The notes: generated from the letters alone by a model not told the origin. A stretch of DNA of 14,963 nucleotides from Oscillospiraceae bacterium (GCA_900757485.1 CAAEOA010000097.1:1-14963); one strand, 5' to 3'; counted from the stretch's first letter, positions 1-7,521 are shown. Made by a program: numbers and translations.

Positions 1-402
1 GAAACAAGAGGTTTCACAAGAGGAACCCATCGCAAATTCGTCCATATTGGTTTTACCGAGCAAAACCGCATTTTGTTTTTGCAAAATCTCCCATACCGTT
101 GCATCATAAATCGGCTTGTAGCCTTTCAAAATCTTAGAGCAACAAGTAGTTTCAATATCTTTGGTGGAAATATTATCCTTCAAGGTCATTGGAATCCCCT
201 CTAAAGGCTGTAAACTTTCTCCCGACGAGATTTTTTTGTCTACGATTTGGGCAGTTTCCAATGCTTTATCTGCGGTCACGTTGACATAAGCGTTCAGTGC
301 ACCGTTTGCTTTTTCGATCTCCGATAAATATATTTCTGTCAGCTCCCGGCAGGATATTTGCCTGTCCTCCAGCAACTGATGCAGCTTACTGATTTTTCCC
401 AT
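1..402 (-). CDS. gatA: Asp-tRNA(Asn)/Glu-tRNA(Gln) amidotransferase subunit A, N-terminal part (runs off the window)
   Basis: This is the amidase subunit of GatCAB, which frees ammonia from glutamine and passes it to GatB to amidate Asp-tRNA(Asn) or Glu-tRNA(Gln). Only the first 134 codons are present; the frame is open at base 1. The amidase-signature features seen are LKDN, whose lysine is the catalytic Lys of the Ser-cisSer-Lys triad, then KTNMDEFAMGSSCETSCF, which matches the family's GSS-ETS-F segment. The ATG at 402 follows an AGAGG ribosome site by seven bases and lies three bases after the gatC stop, so the two are co-transcribed and probably translationally coupled. gatB would be expected next, outside the window. 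The identification is firm; whether the enzyme serves Asn, Gln or both cannot be read from this fragment. Confidence 0.95.
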   Translation of the reverse strand, partial: MGKISKLHQLLEDRQISCRELTEIYLSEIEKANGALNAYVNVTADKALETAQIVDKKISSGESLQPLEGIPMTLKDNISTKDIETTCCSKILKGYKPIYDATVWEILQKQNAVLLGKTNMDEFAMGSSCETSCF

Positions 403-405
403 TGT

Positions 406-684
406 TTAGCCTCTTTTCCTAACCAAAAAATGCTCCTCTGCCTGCTCCGGTGCATTTTTTAATATTTCCTCACTGGGATAAGAAGTTGTTACCACATCTT
501 CCCGAAAAGCATTAGAGAGGTTATTGATATTATCAAACTCCTCTTCCTGCTCGGAAGCGTTATTAATCGTATCTGCAAAATCAATAATACTCTGCATATC
601 AACGGTCAGAGCCTCCAGCTCTTCTTCCGGGACATGAAGTTTGGAAAGCAACGCTATATTCTCAACATCTTGTTTTGTTACCAT
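406..684 (-). CDS. gatC: Asp-tRNA(Asn)/Glu-tRNA(Gln) amidotransferase subunit C
   Basis: GatC is the small subunit that wraps around GatA and GatB and stabilises the amidotransferase. The 92-residue product begins MVTKQDVENIALLSKL and has the family's pattern of an N-terminal helix with the LxxLxVxxEE segment, a QSIIDFADTIN helix, an FREDVV segment near residue 64 and the KNAPEQAEEHFLV tail. Length and motifs match GatC from this ATG. The frame stays open upstream to a TTG at 783, but that extension matches nothing in the family and would run through a hairpin and T-run. The ATG at 684 has no good Shine-Dalgarno, because the bases just before it are the T-run of a terminator-like hairpin. Translation may depend on a site further upstream or on the RNA fold. 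It lies between aspS and gatA. Confidence 0.9.
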   Translation of the reverse strand: MVTKQDVENIALLSKLHVPEEELEALTVDMQSIIDFADTINNASEQEEEFDNINNLSNAFREDVVTTSYPSEEILKNAPEQAEEHFLVRKRG

Positions 685-686
685 AT

Positions 687-711
687 AAAAAAGGGGCGCT
701 GTAAACACCCG
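687..711 (-). promoter_or_regulatory. Terminator-like hairpin directly before the gatC start (possible attenuator)
   Basis: Read on the minus strand, GGGTG (710-706), a seven-base loop and CGCCC (698-694) form a GC-rich stem, then one C and six T (692-687), ending two bases before the gatC ATG. This has the form of a short intrinsic terminator. It sits between aspS and gatC and occupies the place of the gatC ribosome binding site. It could end aspS transcription, attenuate gatCA, or control gatC translation. The stem is only five to six pairs, so efficiency is uncertain. Confidence 0.45.
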
Positions 712-762
712 CAACTCACGCTGCGAAGTCAAAACAGCAATACCCCCAATCCCACCTTTCTG

Positions 763-791
763 ATTATAGTAGGCAAAAATCAATTTTTCAG
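763..791 (-). promoter_or_regulatory. Candidate internal promoter for gatCA
   Basis: On the minus strand CTGAAA (791-786) lies 17 bases before a perfect TATAAT (768-763). Initiation would fall near 756, just after the aspS stop and upstream of the terminator-like hairpin. The -35 is a four-of-six match, so this is tentative. If real, gatCA has its own start with a roughly 70-base leader. Confidence 0.35.
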
Positions 792-792
792 C

Positions 793-2541
793 CTATCGTA
801 ATTTAATATGGACCTCACGCAACTGCTGTTCGGTCACCTCTCCCGGTGCGCCCATTAACAAATCCTGGGCATTGGAATTCATCGGGAAAGCAATTACTTC
901 GCGAATATTCTCCTCCTCAGTCAACAACATCAGCATCCGATCGACACCCGGAGCCATACCGGCATGCGGCGGAGCACCGTATTGAAACGCATTATAAAAT
1001 GCCGGAAATTTCTCCTGCAGCTGTTCTTTGGGATATCCTGCAATTTCAAACGCCTTAACCATAATATCAAGGTCATGGTTACGCACTGCGCCGGAAGACA
1101 GTTCCACTCCGTTGCAAACAATATCATACTGGTACGCCAGTATTTCGGTTGGTTCTTTATGCAGCAGGCTGTCCAGCCCTCCCTGCGGCATAGAAAACGG
1201 GTTATGCGTAAAAACAGTCGCACCGGTATCTTCGTCATGTTCATACATCGGGAAATCAACGATAAAGCACATTTCAAAACGGCTTTTATCAATTAATTCC
1301 AGTCTGTCAGCCACCTCGGTCCGAATCTGTCCCGCAAGTTTCGGTGCAATCTCTTTATTATCAGCGATGAAGTAGATCACATCTCCTGCCTTGGCATCGT
1401 TGCGGCGAATCAGTTCTTCCCGGTCGCCTTCTTTTAGGAACTTATCAATCGGTCCTTCAAAGGTCAAATCTTCATTAACTTTTACGTATCCTAATCCCTT
1501 CATGCCAATGGATAAGGCATACTCTTCCATCCGTTTGAACCATGTTTTTGATTGTCCGGCAGCATTCGGTACGTTGATCGTACGTACTGTTTTTCTCCGG
1601 AAAGGAGCAAATTCAGTTTCTTCAAACAAATCGCTTGCCTCTTTAATCAACAGCGGGTTGCGCAAATCAGGCTTATCGGTGCCGTAAGTCAGCATACTTT
1701 CGGCAAACGTAATTCGCCGAAACGGAGGCTTGGAAACTTCTTTATTACTGAATTTGCTGAAAGTCTCATATAATACTTCTTCTGCCACAGCAAAAACATC
1801 TTCCTGTGTTGCAAAAGCCATTTCAAAGTCAAGCTGATAAAATTCACCCGGAGAGCGATCTGCTCTGGCATCCTCATCACGGAAACAGGGTGCAATTTGG
1901 AAATAACGATCAAATCCGGAAACCATCAACAGTTGCTTGAAAATCTGAGGAGCCTGAGGTAAAGCATAGAATTTACCCTTATGTTTACGGCTGGGAATCA
2001 AATAATCCCGCGCTCCCTCCGGTGAAGAGGAGGAAAGAATCGGCGTCTGAATTTCCATAAACCCAAGCTCTGACATTTTATTTCTCAAAAAGGAGATGAC
2101 ATTGGAACGCAGCACAATATTCTGGTGAACTTTCGGATTACGCAGATCAAGAAAGCGATATTTCAACCGCACATCTTCAGAAGTATGGACAGAAGTGGCA
2201 ATCTCAAAAGGTAAATTATTTTTACATTTTCCGAGAATCTGCAAAGTATCCGCAGTAATTTCTACCAATCCGGTAGCAATTTTCGGATTAATCGTATCCT
2301 CATCCCGCTTTACCACGTTTCCGCTGATAGTGACAGTACACTCCCGACATACATTTTTCAGCATTGTGTCATCATGCACAACCACCTGTACTACACCGTA
2401 ATGATCACGAATATCCAAAAACATAACACCGCCGTGATCACGAATATTTTCTACCCAGCCGGCTACCCTCACATTCTGACCGATATGACTTTCACGGAGC
2501 GCCCCGCAGTTTAGTGTACGGTATTGATTGGCAATAAACAT
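793..2541 (-). CDS. aspS: Aspartyl-tRNA synthetase, probably non-discriminating
   Basis: This class II synthetase charges tRNA(Asp) with aspartate. Its 582 residues are normal for the bacterial type. Visible parts are the N-terminal OB-fold anticodon-binding domain (about 1-110, GWVENIRDHGGVMFLDIRD), motif 1 around 150-180 (ending SSSPEGARDYLIPSR), motif 2 around 219-241 (FRDEDARADRSPGEFYQLDF), the inserted GAD region, and motif 3 GMAPGVDR at 528-535. His36, in RDHGG, is the residue usually found in non-discriminating AspRS; discriminating enzymes such as E. coli's have Leu there (RDLG). Together with gatC and gatA just downstream, this suggests it also makes Asp-tRNA(Asn). The ATG at 2541 has AAAGGA at good spacing; an in-frame start 18 codons upstream lacks family similarity. 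Confidence 0.96.
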   Translation of the reverse strand: MFIANQYRTLNCGALRESHIGQNVRVAGWVENIRDHGGVMFLDIRDHYGVVQVVVHDDTMLKNVCRECTVTISGNVVKRDEDTINPKIATGLVEITADTLQILGKCKNNLPFEIATSVHTSEDVRLKYRFLDLRNPKVHQNIVLRSNVISFLRNKMSELGFMEIQTPILSSSSPEGARDYLIPSRKHKGKFYALPQAPQIFKQLLMVSGFDRYFQIAPCFRDEDARADRSPGEFYQLDFEMAFATQEDVFAVAEEVLYETFSKFSNKEVSKPPFRRITFAESMLTYGTDKPDLRNPLLIKEASDLFEETEFAPFRRKTVRTINVPNAAGQSKTWFKRMEEYALSIGMKGLGYVKVNEDLTFEGPIDKFLKEGDREELIRRNDAKAGDVIYFIADNKEIAPKLAGQIRTEVADRLELIDKSRFEMCFIVDFPMYEHDEDTGATVFTHNPFSMPQGGLDSLLHKEPTEILAYQYDIVCNGVELSSGAVRNHDLDIMVKAFEIAGYPKEQLQEKFPAFYNAFQYGAPPHAGMAPGVDRMLMLLTEEENIREVIAFPMNSNAQDLLMGAPGEVTEQQLREVHIKLR

Positions 2542-2634
2542 ATAATACTGTCCTTTCCGAATGAGAATCCAATGAAATTGCTGACATAAAACCAATATTT
2601 CACAATCATTATAATAACTGAATCATAATGATAT

Positions 2635-2663
2635 ATTATAACATATTGACAAACCCGTTTCAA
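2635..2663 (-). promoter_or_regulatory. Promoter of aspS-gatC-gatA
   Basis: On the minus strand TTGAAA (2663-2658), a 17-base spacer and TATAAT (2640-2635) form a near-consensus vegetative promoter. Initiation near 2628 gives a leader of about 87 bases. An inverted repeat TCATTAT / ATAATGA (2606-2612 and 2625-2631) covers the likely transcription start and could be an operator or a weak leader hairpin. Confidence 0.75.
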
Positions 2664-2799
2664 TATCATTATTTACGAAATTTTAATAATAAATAACAAA
2701 GAAACTTGTTTTTTTGCTGCTATCCTCTTTTTCGACCTAAAACAATCCAAAACAACGGAATAAACGCTGTGTATTTTTCATTTTTTGATTTATTCACAA

Positions 2800-2852
2800 A
2801 TTTAAATTTTTTTAAAAAAAGACTTGCTTTTTTTTTTTAGTTATAGTATAAT
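2800..2852 (+). promoter_or_regulatory. Promoter of tRNA-Leu with A/T-tract upstream element
   Basis: TTGCTT (2824-2829), a 17-base T-rich spacer and TATAAT (2847-2852) lie upstream of the tRNA. Just before the -35, bases 2800-2822 are runs of A and T resembling an UP element, as expected for a stable-RNA promoter. Between this promoter and the aspS promoter (about 2664-2799) I see only AT-rich sequence with no gene. Confidence 0.8.
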
Positions 2853-2876
2853 AAATAAGCGTTGTAGAAATCACAT

Positions 2877-2963
2877 GCCGGTGTGATGGAATTGGCAGAC
2901 GTAGTGGACTCAAAATCCACCGCTGGCGACAGCGTGCCGGTTCGAGTCCGGCCACCGGCACCA
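2877..2963 (+). tRNA. tRNA-Leu (anticodon CAA)
   Basis: The 87-base gene has acceptor arms GCCGGTG and CACCGGC, a D-arm with TTGGCAGAC, an anticodon stem GTGGA/TCCAC with loop CTCAAAA (anticodon CAA, reads UUG), a long class II variable arm CGCTG-GCGA-CAGCG, a T-arm GCCGG-TTCGAGT-CCGGC, and encoded CCA at 2961-2963. The long variable arm and anticodon agree on leucine. Confidence 0.97.
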
Positions 2964-2964
2964 C

Positions 2965-3003
2965 AAAAAGTCCAAGTCTTATGACTTGGACTTTTTTATT
3001 TTT
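2965..3003 (+). terminator. Intrinsic terminator of tRNA-Leu
   Basis: GTCCAAGTC (2970-2978), loop TTAT and GACTTGGAC (2983-2991), extended by A5 and T6 arms and followed by a T-rich tail, form a strong hairpin right after the CCA end. Confidence 0.9.
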
Positions 3004-3010
3004 TCTTGTA

Positions 3011-3048
3011 AAAAGGCTTTGACACACTTAAGTGCGTCAAAGCCTTTT
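3011..3048 (-). terminator. Terminator of the glnN-zupT unit
   Basis: An almost perfect palindrome centred at 3029/3030 gives an 18-pair stem with one A/C mismatch (AAAAGGCTTTGAC arms). It begins seven bases after the zupT stop on the minus strand and ends in a short T-run there. It converges with the tRNA-Leu terminator. Confidence 0.85.
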
Positions 3049-3054
3049 CCGCTT

Positions 3055-3828
3055 TTAATGAATCATCTGCGTCAGCGGCATGATACAAACTCCGGTCAGA
3101 GTTGAAATCAAAGCCATACGGTCATGGCCATACTGACGCGATGACGGAATCAATTCCTCAATGGCAATATAAATCATAATACCGGCTACTACCGAAAACA
3201 CTATTCCCAACAACATAGCATTCATAAACGGTCGTAGGACCAAAAAAGCAAGCAGGGCGCCGATTGGCTCTGCAACACCTGATAAAAAGGTATACTTAAA
3301 AGCCTTACGCTTACTATTGGTCGAAAAATATATCGGCATAGCAACCGCTATCCCTTCCGGAATATTATGAAAAGCAATTGCAACCGCAATAGAAATCCCT
3401 AACGTCAAATTCTCATACCCTGCCATGAAGGTAGCTATTCCTTCCGGAAAGTTGTGCAATCCTAACGCCAGCATGGAAACAAAACCGACATGAAACAAAT
3501 TTTTATGCGGTGATTCCCCTGTCTGCCGGTCATATGCCTGATGAGGAACAAAACGGTCCAGCATTCCTGCCAGTAGCATACCGAAAAGCATTCCTACAAC
3601 GGTGAGCAAGATTCCCCCTTGTTGACCGTTGTTTTGCGAAATGCTGTCTACGGCATTAGGATATAAATCAGTAAGAGAAACACTTATCATGATTCCAGCC
3701 GCAAAACCTAAAGATATTGATACCAACTTCTCGCTTTTTTTAATAACCATTACCACCAGTGCGCCTAGCAAAGTAGACATTCCGGCACAAAGAGATAAGA
3801 TCAGTGCTCTGATTGCAGCTGTTTCCAT
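3055..3828 (-). CDS. zupT: ZIP-family zinc/divalent metal transporter (ZupT-like)
   Basis: This integral membrane protein of the ZIP family imports zinc and other divalent metals. At 257 residues it is the length of E. coli ZupT. The two metal-binding helices are plain: HNFPEGIATF at about 125-134 and HNIPEGIAVA at about 154-163, each with the His, Asn, Pro and Glu of the transport site. Around eight hydrophobic segments and a His-containing loop (PHQAYD, SPHKN) between the third and fourth agree. I chose the ATG at 3828 because AGAAGGAG precedes it at good distance; an upstream in-frame ATG at 3855 is possible but lacks a clear site. The start is 44 bases after the glnN stop with no terminator between, so the genes are probably co-transcribed. 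Metal specificity is inferred. Confidence 0.92.
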   Translation of the reverse strand: METAAIRALILSLCAGMSTLLGALVVMVIKKSEKLVSISLGFAAGIMISVSLTDLYPNAVDSISQNNGQQGGILLTVVGMLFGMLLAGMLDRFVPHQAYDRQTGESPHKNLFHVGFVSMLALGLHNFPEGIATFMAGYENLTLGISIAVAIAFHNIPEGIAVAMPIYFSTNSKRKAFKYTFLSGVAEPIGALLAFLVLRPFMNAMLLGIVFSVVAGIMIYIAIEELIPSSRQYGHDRMALISTLTGVCIMPLTQMIH

Positions 3829-3872
3829 GTTTTGACTTACTCCTTCTGAAACCATTTTCTGATTTTGTCCGA

Positions 3873-5963
3873 TTATACCCGATGGAGCAAATCAGTGTAA
3901 TTCGGCATTGGCCACGCATCGGAAGAAACAACTTCTTCTGTTTTGTCAACCGATATCCGTAACTTTTTCATAGCAGTATATACAACATCGCGGTAATACA
4001 CGGCATCCTCTTTTACGTTTTCAATATGATGTGCTTGATTCAGCGCATTTTCCAAATGTCCTAATGAAACATCGATTTCATCCATATCTGCGGTCAGCTT
4101 TACAAGCAACTTTTTCACGGCGCTGCTGGCAACTCCGGATTTTTCCAATTCGTTATTCGCAGCAGCAATTTTTCCGGCAAACTCCATGCAAGCAGGCAAG
4201 ATTTGTCGCTTTGCCATTTCAATCATAGCATTTGCTTCAATATTTAATATTTTAGCGTAATTTTCCAACATAATTTCGTATCGTGACAAAGCCTCGGTAC
4301 GAGACATCACATTAAATTTTTCAAAAACAGCAAGATTCTTTTCTTCAGTCATTGAGCAAATAGCATCCACCGTATTGCTGAGGTTGGGCAAACCGCGCCG
4401 CTTTGCTTCTGCAACCCATTCCTCTGTATAATTATTCCCATTAAAAATAATTTTTCCATGTTCCTTCATAGTGTCGGAAATAATAGCTTTGATTTCGTGG
4501 TCAAAATCATAGGCAGCCTCTAAACGATCAGCAAACAACGCAAGACTTTCGGCAACAATCGTGTTTAAAATATAATTCGCAGGAGCAATCGAGGCTGACG
4601 AACCAACCATACGAAATTCAAACTTATTACCGGTAAATGCAAACGGAGAAGTACGGTTTCTGTCACTGTCGTCCTTTGGAAGCTGAGGCAGTGTAGCCAC
4701 ACCGGTTTCCAAAATTCCGGAAGCATTTTCCGCAGGTGCGTCGCCGTGCGCAATTCGATTTAACACATCGGTCAGTTGATCCCCTAAAAAGATAGAGATA
4801 ATCGCAGGAGGGGCTTCATTTGCACCCAAACGATGATCATTTCCGGGACTTGCAGCAGCTGTACGAAGCAAATCGGCATATTTATCAACGCCGGAAATAA
4901 CCGCACAGAGAAAAATCAAGAACTGGATATTCTCGTATGGAGTCTTTCCGGGATCCAACAAATTTAACCCGTCATCTGTTGACAGAGACCAGTTATTATG
5001 TTTTCCGGAGCCGTTCACTCCTTCAAAAGGCTTTTCATGTAAAAGACACGCCAATCCGTTTTTCTTCGCCACAATACGCATCATTTCCATGGTAAGCTGA
5101 TTAGCGTCGCAGCCGATATTTGCAGAAGTAAACACAGGTGCCAACTCATGCTGTGCCGGAGCCACTTCATTATGTTTGGTTTTAGAGGTAACCCCTAATT
5201 TCCATAATTCCTCGTCCAACTGACGCATAAATTGCGCAACCCGTAGACGTATACGCCCGCAATAGTGATCATCCATCTCCTGCCCTTTCGGAGGTCTTGC
5301 TCCGAATAAAGTGCGGCCGCAAATTTTTAGATCCAATCTTTTTTCATATTTTTCCCGGTCAATCAAAAAGTATTCCTGCTCTGCACCAACTGTCGCAATC
5401 ACACGCTTTGAAGTATAATTTCCGAATAACTTCAAAATACGCAGAGATTGCTCCGATATAACCTGCATGGAACGAAGCAGCGGCGTTTTGGTATCCAAAG
5501 CCTCTCCGGTGTAAGCACAGAAAGCAGTGGGAATATACAAGGTACCGTCTCGCACAAAAGCAGGAGAAGTACAGTCCCAGGTTGTGTATCCGCGCGCTTC
5601 GAAAGTATTGCGCAATCCCCCGCTTGGGAAAGAAGAAGCATCGGGTTCCCCTTTTACCAATTCTTTTCCCGAAAACTCCAGAATCACTCTACCGTCCCGC
5701 TGAGGAGTCAAAAAGCTGTCATGCTTCCCGGCGGTAATGTTTGTCATTGGCTGAAACCAATGGGTATAGTGAGTAGCTCCCTGCTCTACTGCCCAGTCTT
5801 TCATTGCGCTCGCAACTACATCAGCAATAGACGAATCCAGCGGCAATCCTTCGTCAATAGAACGCTTCAGGCATTTATAAGTGTCCTTCGGAAGTTTGTC
5901 ACGCATTACCGCATCATTAAACACACGGCAAGCAAAAATTTCAGCAAAATTTGTACTCATCAT
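3873..5963 (-). CDS. glnN: Glutamine synthetase type III
   Basis: This cytoplasmic enzyme makes glutamine from glutamate, ammonia and ATP. At 696 residues it is the size of the long GSIII family (GlnN), far longer than GSI. Seen in order: FPSGGLRNTFEARGYTTWD (about 112-130), the metal/glutamate motif GAEQEYFLID (193-202), KHNEVAPAQHELAP (263-276), and the ATP/glutamate-site motif NGSGKHNNWSLST (317-329). Two ATGs are adjacent (5963 and 5960); the ribosome site GGGTTGAG is weak and close, so the exact start is open. The roughly 140-base upstream gap carries a palindrome AGGGTNACCCT and no clear GlnR-type site. The gene is probably co-transcribed with zupT downstream. Identification is firm. 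Confidence 0.96.
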   Translation of the reverse strand: MMSTNFAEIFACRVFNDAVMRDKLPKDTYKCLKRSIDEGLPLDSSIADVVASAMKDWAVEQGATHYTHWFQPMTNITAGKHDSFLTPQRDGRVILEFSGKELVKGEPDASSFPSGGLRNTFEARGYTTWDCTSPAFVRDGTLYIPTAFCAYTGEALDTKTPLLRSMQVISEQSLRILKLFGNYTSKRVIATVGAEQEYFLIDREKYEKRLDLKICGRTLFGARPPKGQEMDDHYCGRIRLRVAQFMRQLDEELWKLGVTSKTKHNEVAPAQHELAPVFTSANIGCDANQLTMEMMRIVAKKNGLACLLHEKPFEGVNGSGKHNNWSLSTDDGLNLLDPGKTPYENIQFLIFLCAVISGVDKYADLLRTAAASPGNDHRLGANEAPPAIISIFLGDQLTDVLNRIAHGDAPAENASGILETGVATLPQLPKDDSDRNRTSPFAFTGNKFEFRMVGSSASIAPANYILNTIVAESLALFADRLEAAYDFDHEIKAIISDTMKEHGKIIFNGNNYTEEWVAEAKRRGLPNLSNTVDAICSMTEEKNLAVFEKFNVMSRTEALSRYEIMLENYAKILNIEANAMIEMAKRQILPACMEFAGKIAAANNELEKSGVASSAVKKLLVKLTADMDEIDVSLGHLENALNQAHHIENVKEDAVYYRDVVYTAMKKLRISVDKTEEVVSSDAWPMPNYTDLLHRV

Positions 5964-6019
5964 CTCAACCCGATTTATCCGGCTATCCGAATAAATTCCT
6001 TTCTCTCTATAATAATTGT

Positions 6020-6030
6020 AGGGTAACCCT
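6020..6030 (-). promoter_or_regulatory. Candidate operator upstream of glnN
   Basis: AGGGT-A-ACCCT is a five-base inverted repeat around one base, 57 bases upstream of the glnN start and next to TACAAT/TATTAT sequences that could be a -10. It could bind a dimeric regulator. No matching -35 is obvious at 17 bases, so the promoter is not assigned. Confidence 0.3.
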
Positions 6031-6104
6031 TATAAATACTTACCAAATGATTCAATGAATGCCAATAAACAAATTAATTTTTGCTTTGTTCAGCAAGTAT
6101 TAAA

Positions 6105-7118
6105 TTATAGCAAATGAATACCGTGCTTATCACATTCGGTAATCATCTCATCTGACCATACAGAAGCCTGCACCTCTCCGATATGCGCCTTTTGCAGCAG
6201 CAGCATACAAATACGGGACTGCCCGATACCGCCGCCCATTGTCAAAGGGAGTTCATTATTTAGCAAAGCCTTATGAAACGGCAGATTTTTACGACTTTCA
6301 CAACCGGCTGTTTTTAGCTGCTTGGCAAGTGCTTGATCATCTACCCGAATTCCCATGGATGATATTTCTGTCGCACGCTCTAAAACGGGATACCAAACCA
6401 ACAAATCACCATTCAAGCTCCAGTCATCATAATCCGGAGCTCTTTTATCATGCGGTTGACCGCTTTTTAATGCACCGCCGATCTGTGTCAAGAAAACGAT
6501 GCCGTGTTCCCTGCATATTGCGTCTTCCCGCTCTTTCGGCGTCTTATCGGGGAAAAGATTCTCCAATTCCTGCGAAGTAATAAAAGTCACTTCTGAGCAC
6601 AAAAACGGCTTTAACTGCGGATATGTATTACATAACACATCCTCTGTTTGTTTCAAACAAGCAACAATTTTCCGCACCGCATCGGTCAGCGTTTCCGGCG
6701 TTCGGTTTTGAACCGTGATTATTTTTTCCCAATCCCATTGATCTACATATACAGAATGCAGATTGTCCAGTTCCTCATCCCTGCGTATTGCATTCATATC
6801 AGTATATAAGCCGGTTCCGGCAGTAAATCCATATCGTTTTAACGCAAGACGTTTCCATTTGGCAAGAGAATGCACGATTTGAACCTCTGCCTGTAAATCC
6901 ATAATATCAAACTGAACCGGTCTTTCCACCCCGTTTAAATCATCATTCAAGCCGGTTTCCGGGCGCACAAACAGCGGAGCAGAGACTCTGGTAAGCTGTA
7001 GCTGTTGCGCAAGTGTCCGCTCAAAATGATCCTTCGTCAGTTTAATTGCCTGTTCTGTCTGCATAATATCTAAACTCGAGTGATAATCTTTCGGAAGCAA
7101 TAGTTTATTCTGAAACAT
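6105..7118 (-). CDS. asnA: Aspartate-ammonia ligase (ammonia-dependent asparagine synthetase A)
   Basis: AsnA makes asparagine from aspartate, ammonia and ATP, with AMP and pyrophosphate as by-products. It is a class II synthetase-like fold related to AspRS and AsnRS. The 337 residues match the family length. Strong signatures are VHSLAKWKR (82-90), GTGLYTDMNAIRRDE (101-115), LHSVYVDQWDWEKI (120-133), RAPDYDDWSLNGDLLVWYP (226-244), SSMGIRV (253-259) and TMGGGIGQSRICMLLLQ (293-309). The ATG at 7118 follows GGGAGG by about 13 bases, slightly long but with no better choice. It has its own promoter. No clear terminator separates it from glnN downstream on the same strand, so some read-through into glnN is possible. 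Both enzymes fix ammonia. Confidence 0.97.
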   Translation of the reverse strand: MFQNKLLLPKDYHSSLDIMQTEQAIKLTKDHFERTLAQQLQLTRVSAPLFVRPETGLNDDLNGVERPVQFDIMDLQAEVQIVHSLAKWKRLALKRYGFTAGTGLYTDMNAIRRDEELDNLHSVYVDQWDWEKIITVQNRTPETLTDAVRKIVACLKQTEDVLCNTYPQLKPFLCSEVTFITSQELENLFPDKTPKEREDAICREHGIVFLTQIGGALKSGQPHDKRAPDYDDWSLNGDLLVWYPVLERATEISSMGIRVDDQALAKQLKTAGCESRKNLPFHKALLNNELPLTMGGGIGQSRICMLLLQKAHIGEVQASVWSDEMITECDKHGIHLL

Positions 7119-7167
7119 AAATCGGCGTTATCCTCCCATCGAAACAATTCAAAATCCAATACTTCAT

Positions 7168-7196
7168 ATTTTATCATGGAAAGGTTTGCTTTGCAA
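7168..7196 (-). promoter_or_regulatory. Promoter of asnA
   Basis: On the minus strand TTGCAA (7196-7191), a 17-base spacer and TAAAAT (7173-7168) precede asnA. Initiation near 7161 leaves a leader of only about 43 bases, too short for a T-box, although T-boxes sometimes control asnA in Bacillota. Confidence 0.7.
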
Positions 7197-7275
7197 GTAT
7201 AACAATTCCAAATCGGATAAAAAGTATCTGTCTCAGACAACGACGGTAAAAATTAAAAAATAGCGAATAAAACAC

Positions 7276-7304
7276 TTGCTTTTTTATTCATGTCATGATA
7301 TAAT
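7276..7304 (+). promoter_or_regulatory. Promoter of tRNA-Arg
   Basis: TTGCTT (7276-7281), 17 bases, TATAAT (7299-7304), with A-rich sequence before the -35. The hexamers and spacing are identical to those of the tRNA-Leu promoter, including the TTGCTTTTTT start, suggesting a shared stable-RNA promoter form in this genome. Confidence 0.8.
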
Positions 7305-7321
7305 ATTTTATGCTTTTATAT

Positions 7322-7398
7322 GCGTCTGTAGCTCAGTTGGATAGAGCAATGGCCTCCGACGCCATGTGCCGCTGGTTCGAATCCAGTCAGGCGTACCA
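7322..7398 (+). tRNA. tRNA-Arg (anticodon CCG)
   Basis: The 77-base gene has a D-arm GCTC/GAGC, an anticodon stem ATGGC/GCCAT with loop CTCCGAC (anticodon CCG, reads CGG), a T-arm with TTCGAAT, and encoded CCA at 7396-7398. The acceptor arms GCGTCTG and CAGGCGT pair with a G-U at the first pair (7322/7394) and a U-G at the fourth (7325/7391), so the 3' arm is less well matched than usual. A terminal G1-U72 pair is uncommon. Confidence 0.93.
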
Positions 7399-7400
7399 CG

Positions 7401-7446
7401 AAAGAACGAACTTTTGTCTACCAGACATTAGTTCGTTCTTTTTTGT
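7401..7446 (+). terminator. Intrinsic terminator of tRNA-Arg
   Basis: AAAGAACGAACT (7401-7412) pairs with AGTTCGTTCTTT (7430-7441); the loop holds an inner GTCT/AGAC pairing. A T-run follows. Confidence 0.88.
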
Positions 7447-7521
7447 TCTATTGAATAAGTCCAAGCACTTTTCCCTCAATAGTCGGAGTTGCACCGGCAG
7501 CCGAAGGCATTTTGGGCGCCT

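Noticed and set aside
685..783. N-terminal extension of gatC containing YYNQKGGIGGI, resembling a ParA/MinD Walker A motif
   Set aside because: It starts at TTG, the essential K-T after GxG is missing, it runs through a promoter and terminator-like hairpin, and GatC homology begins at the ATG at 684.
7119..7167. T-box leader for asnA
   Set aside because: The leader is only about 43 bases and has no AGGGTGGNACCGCG element.
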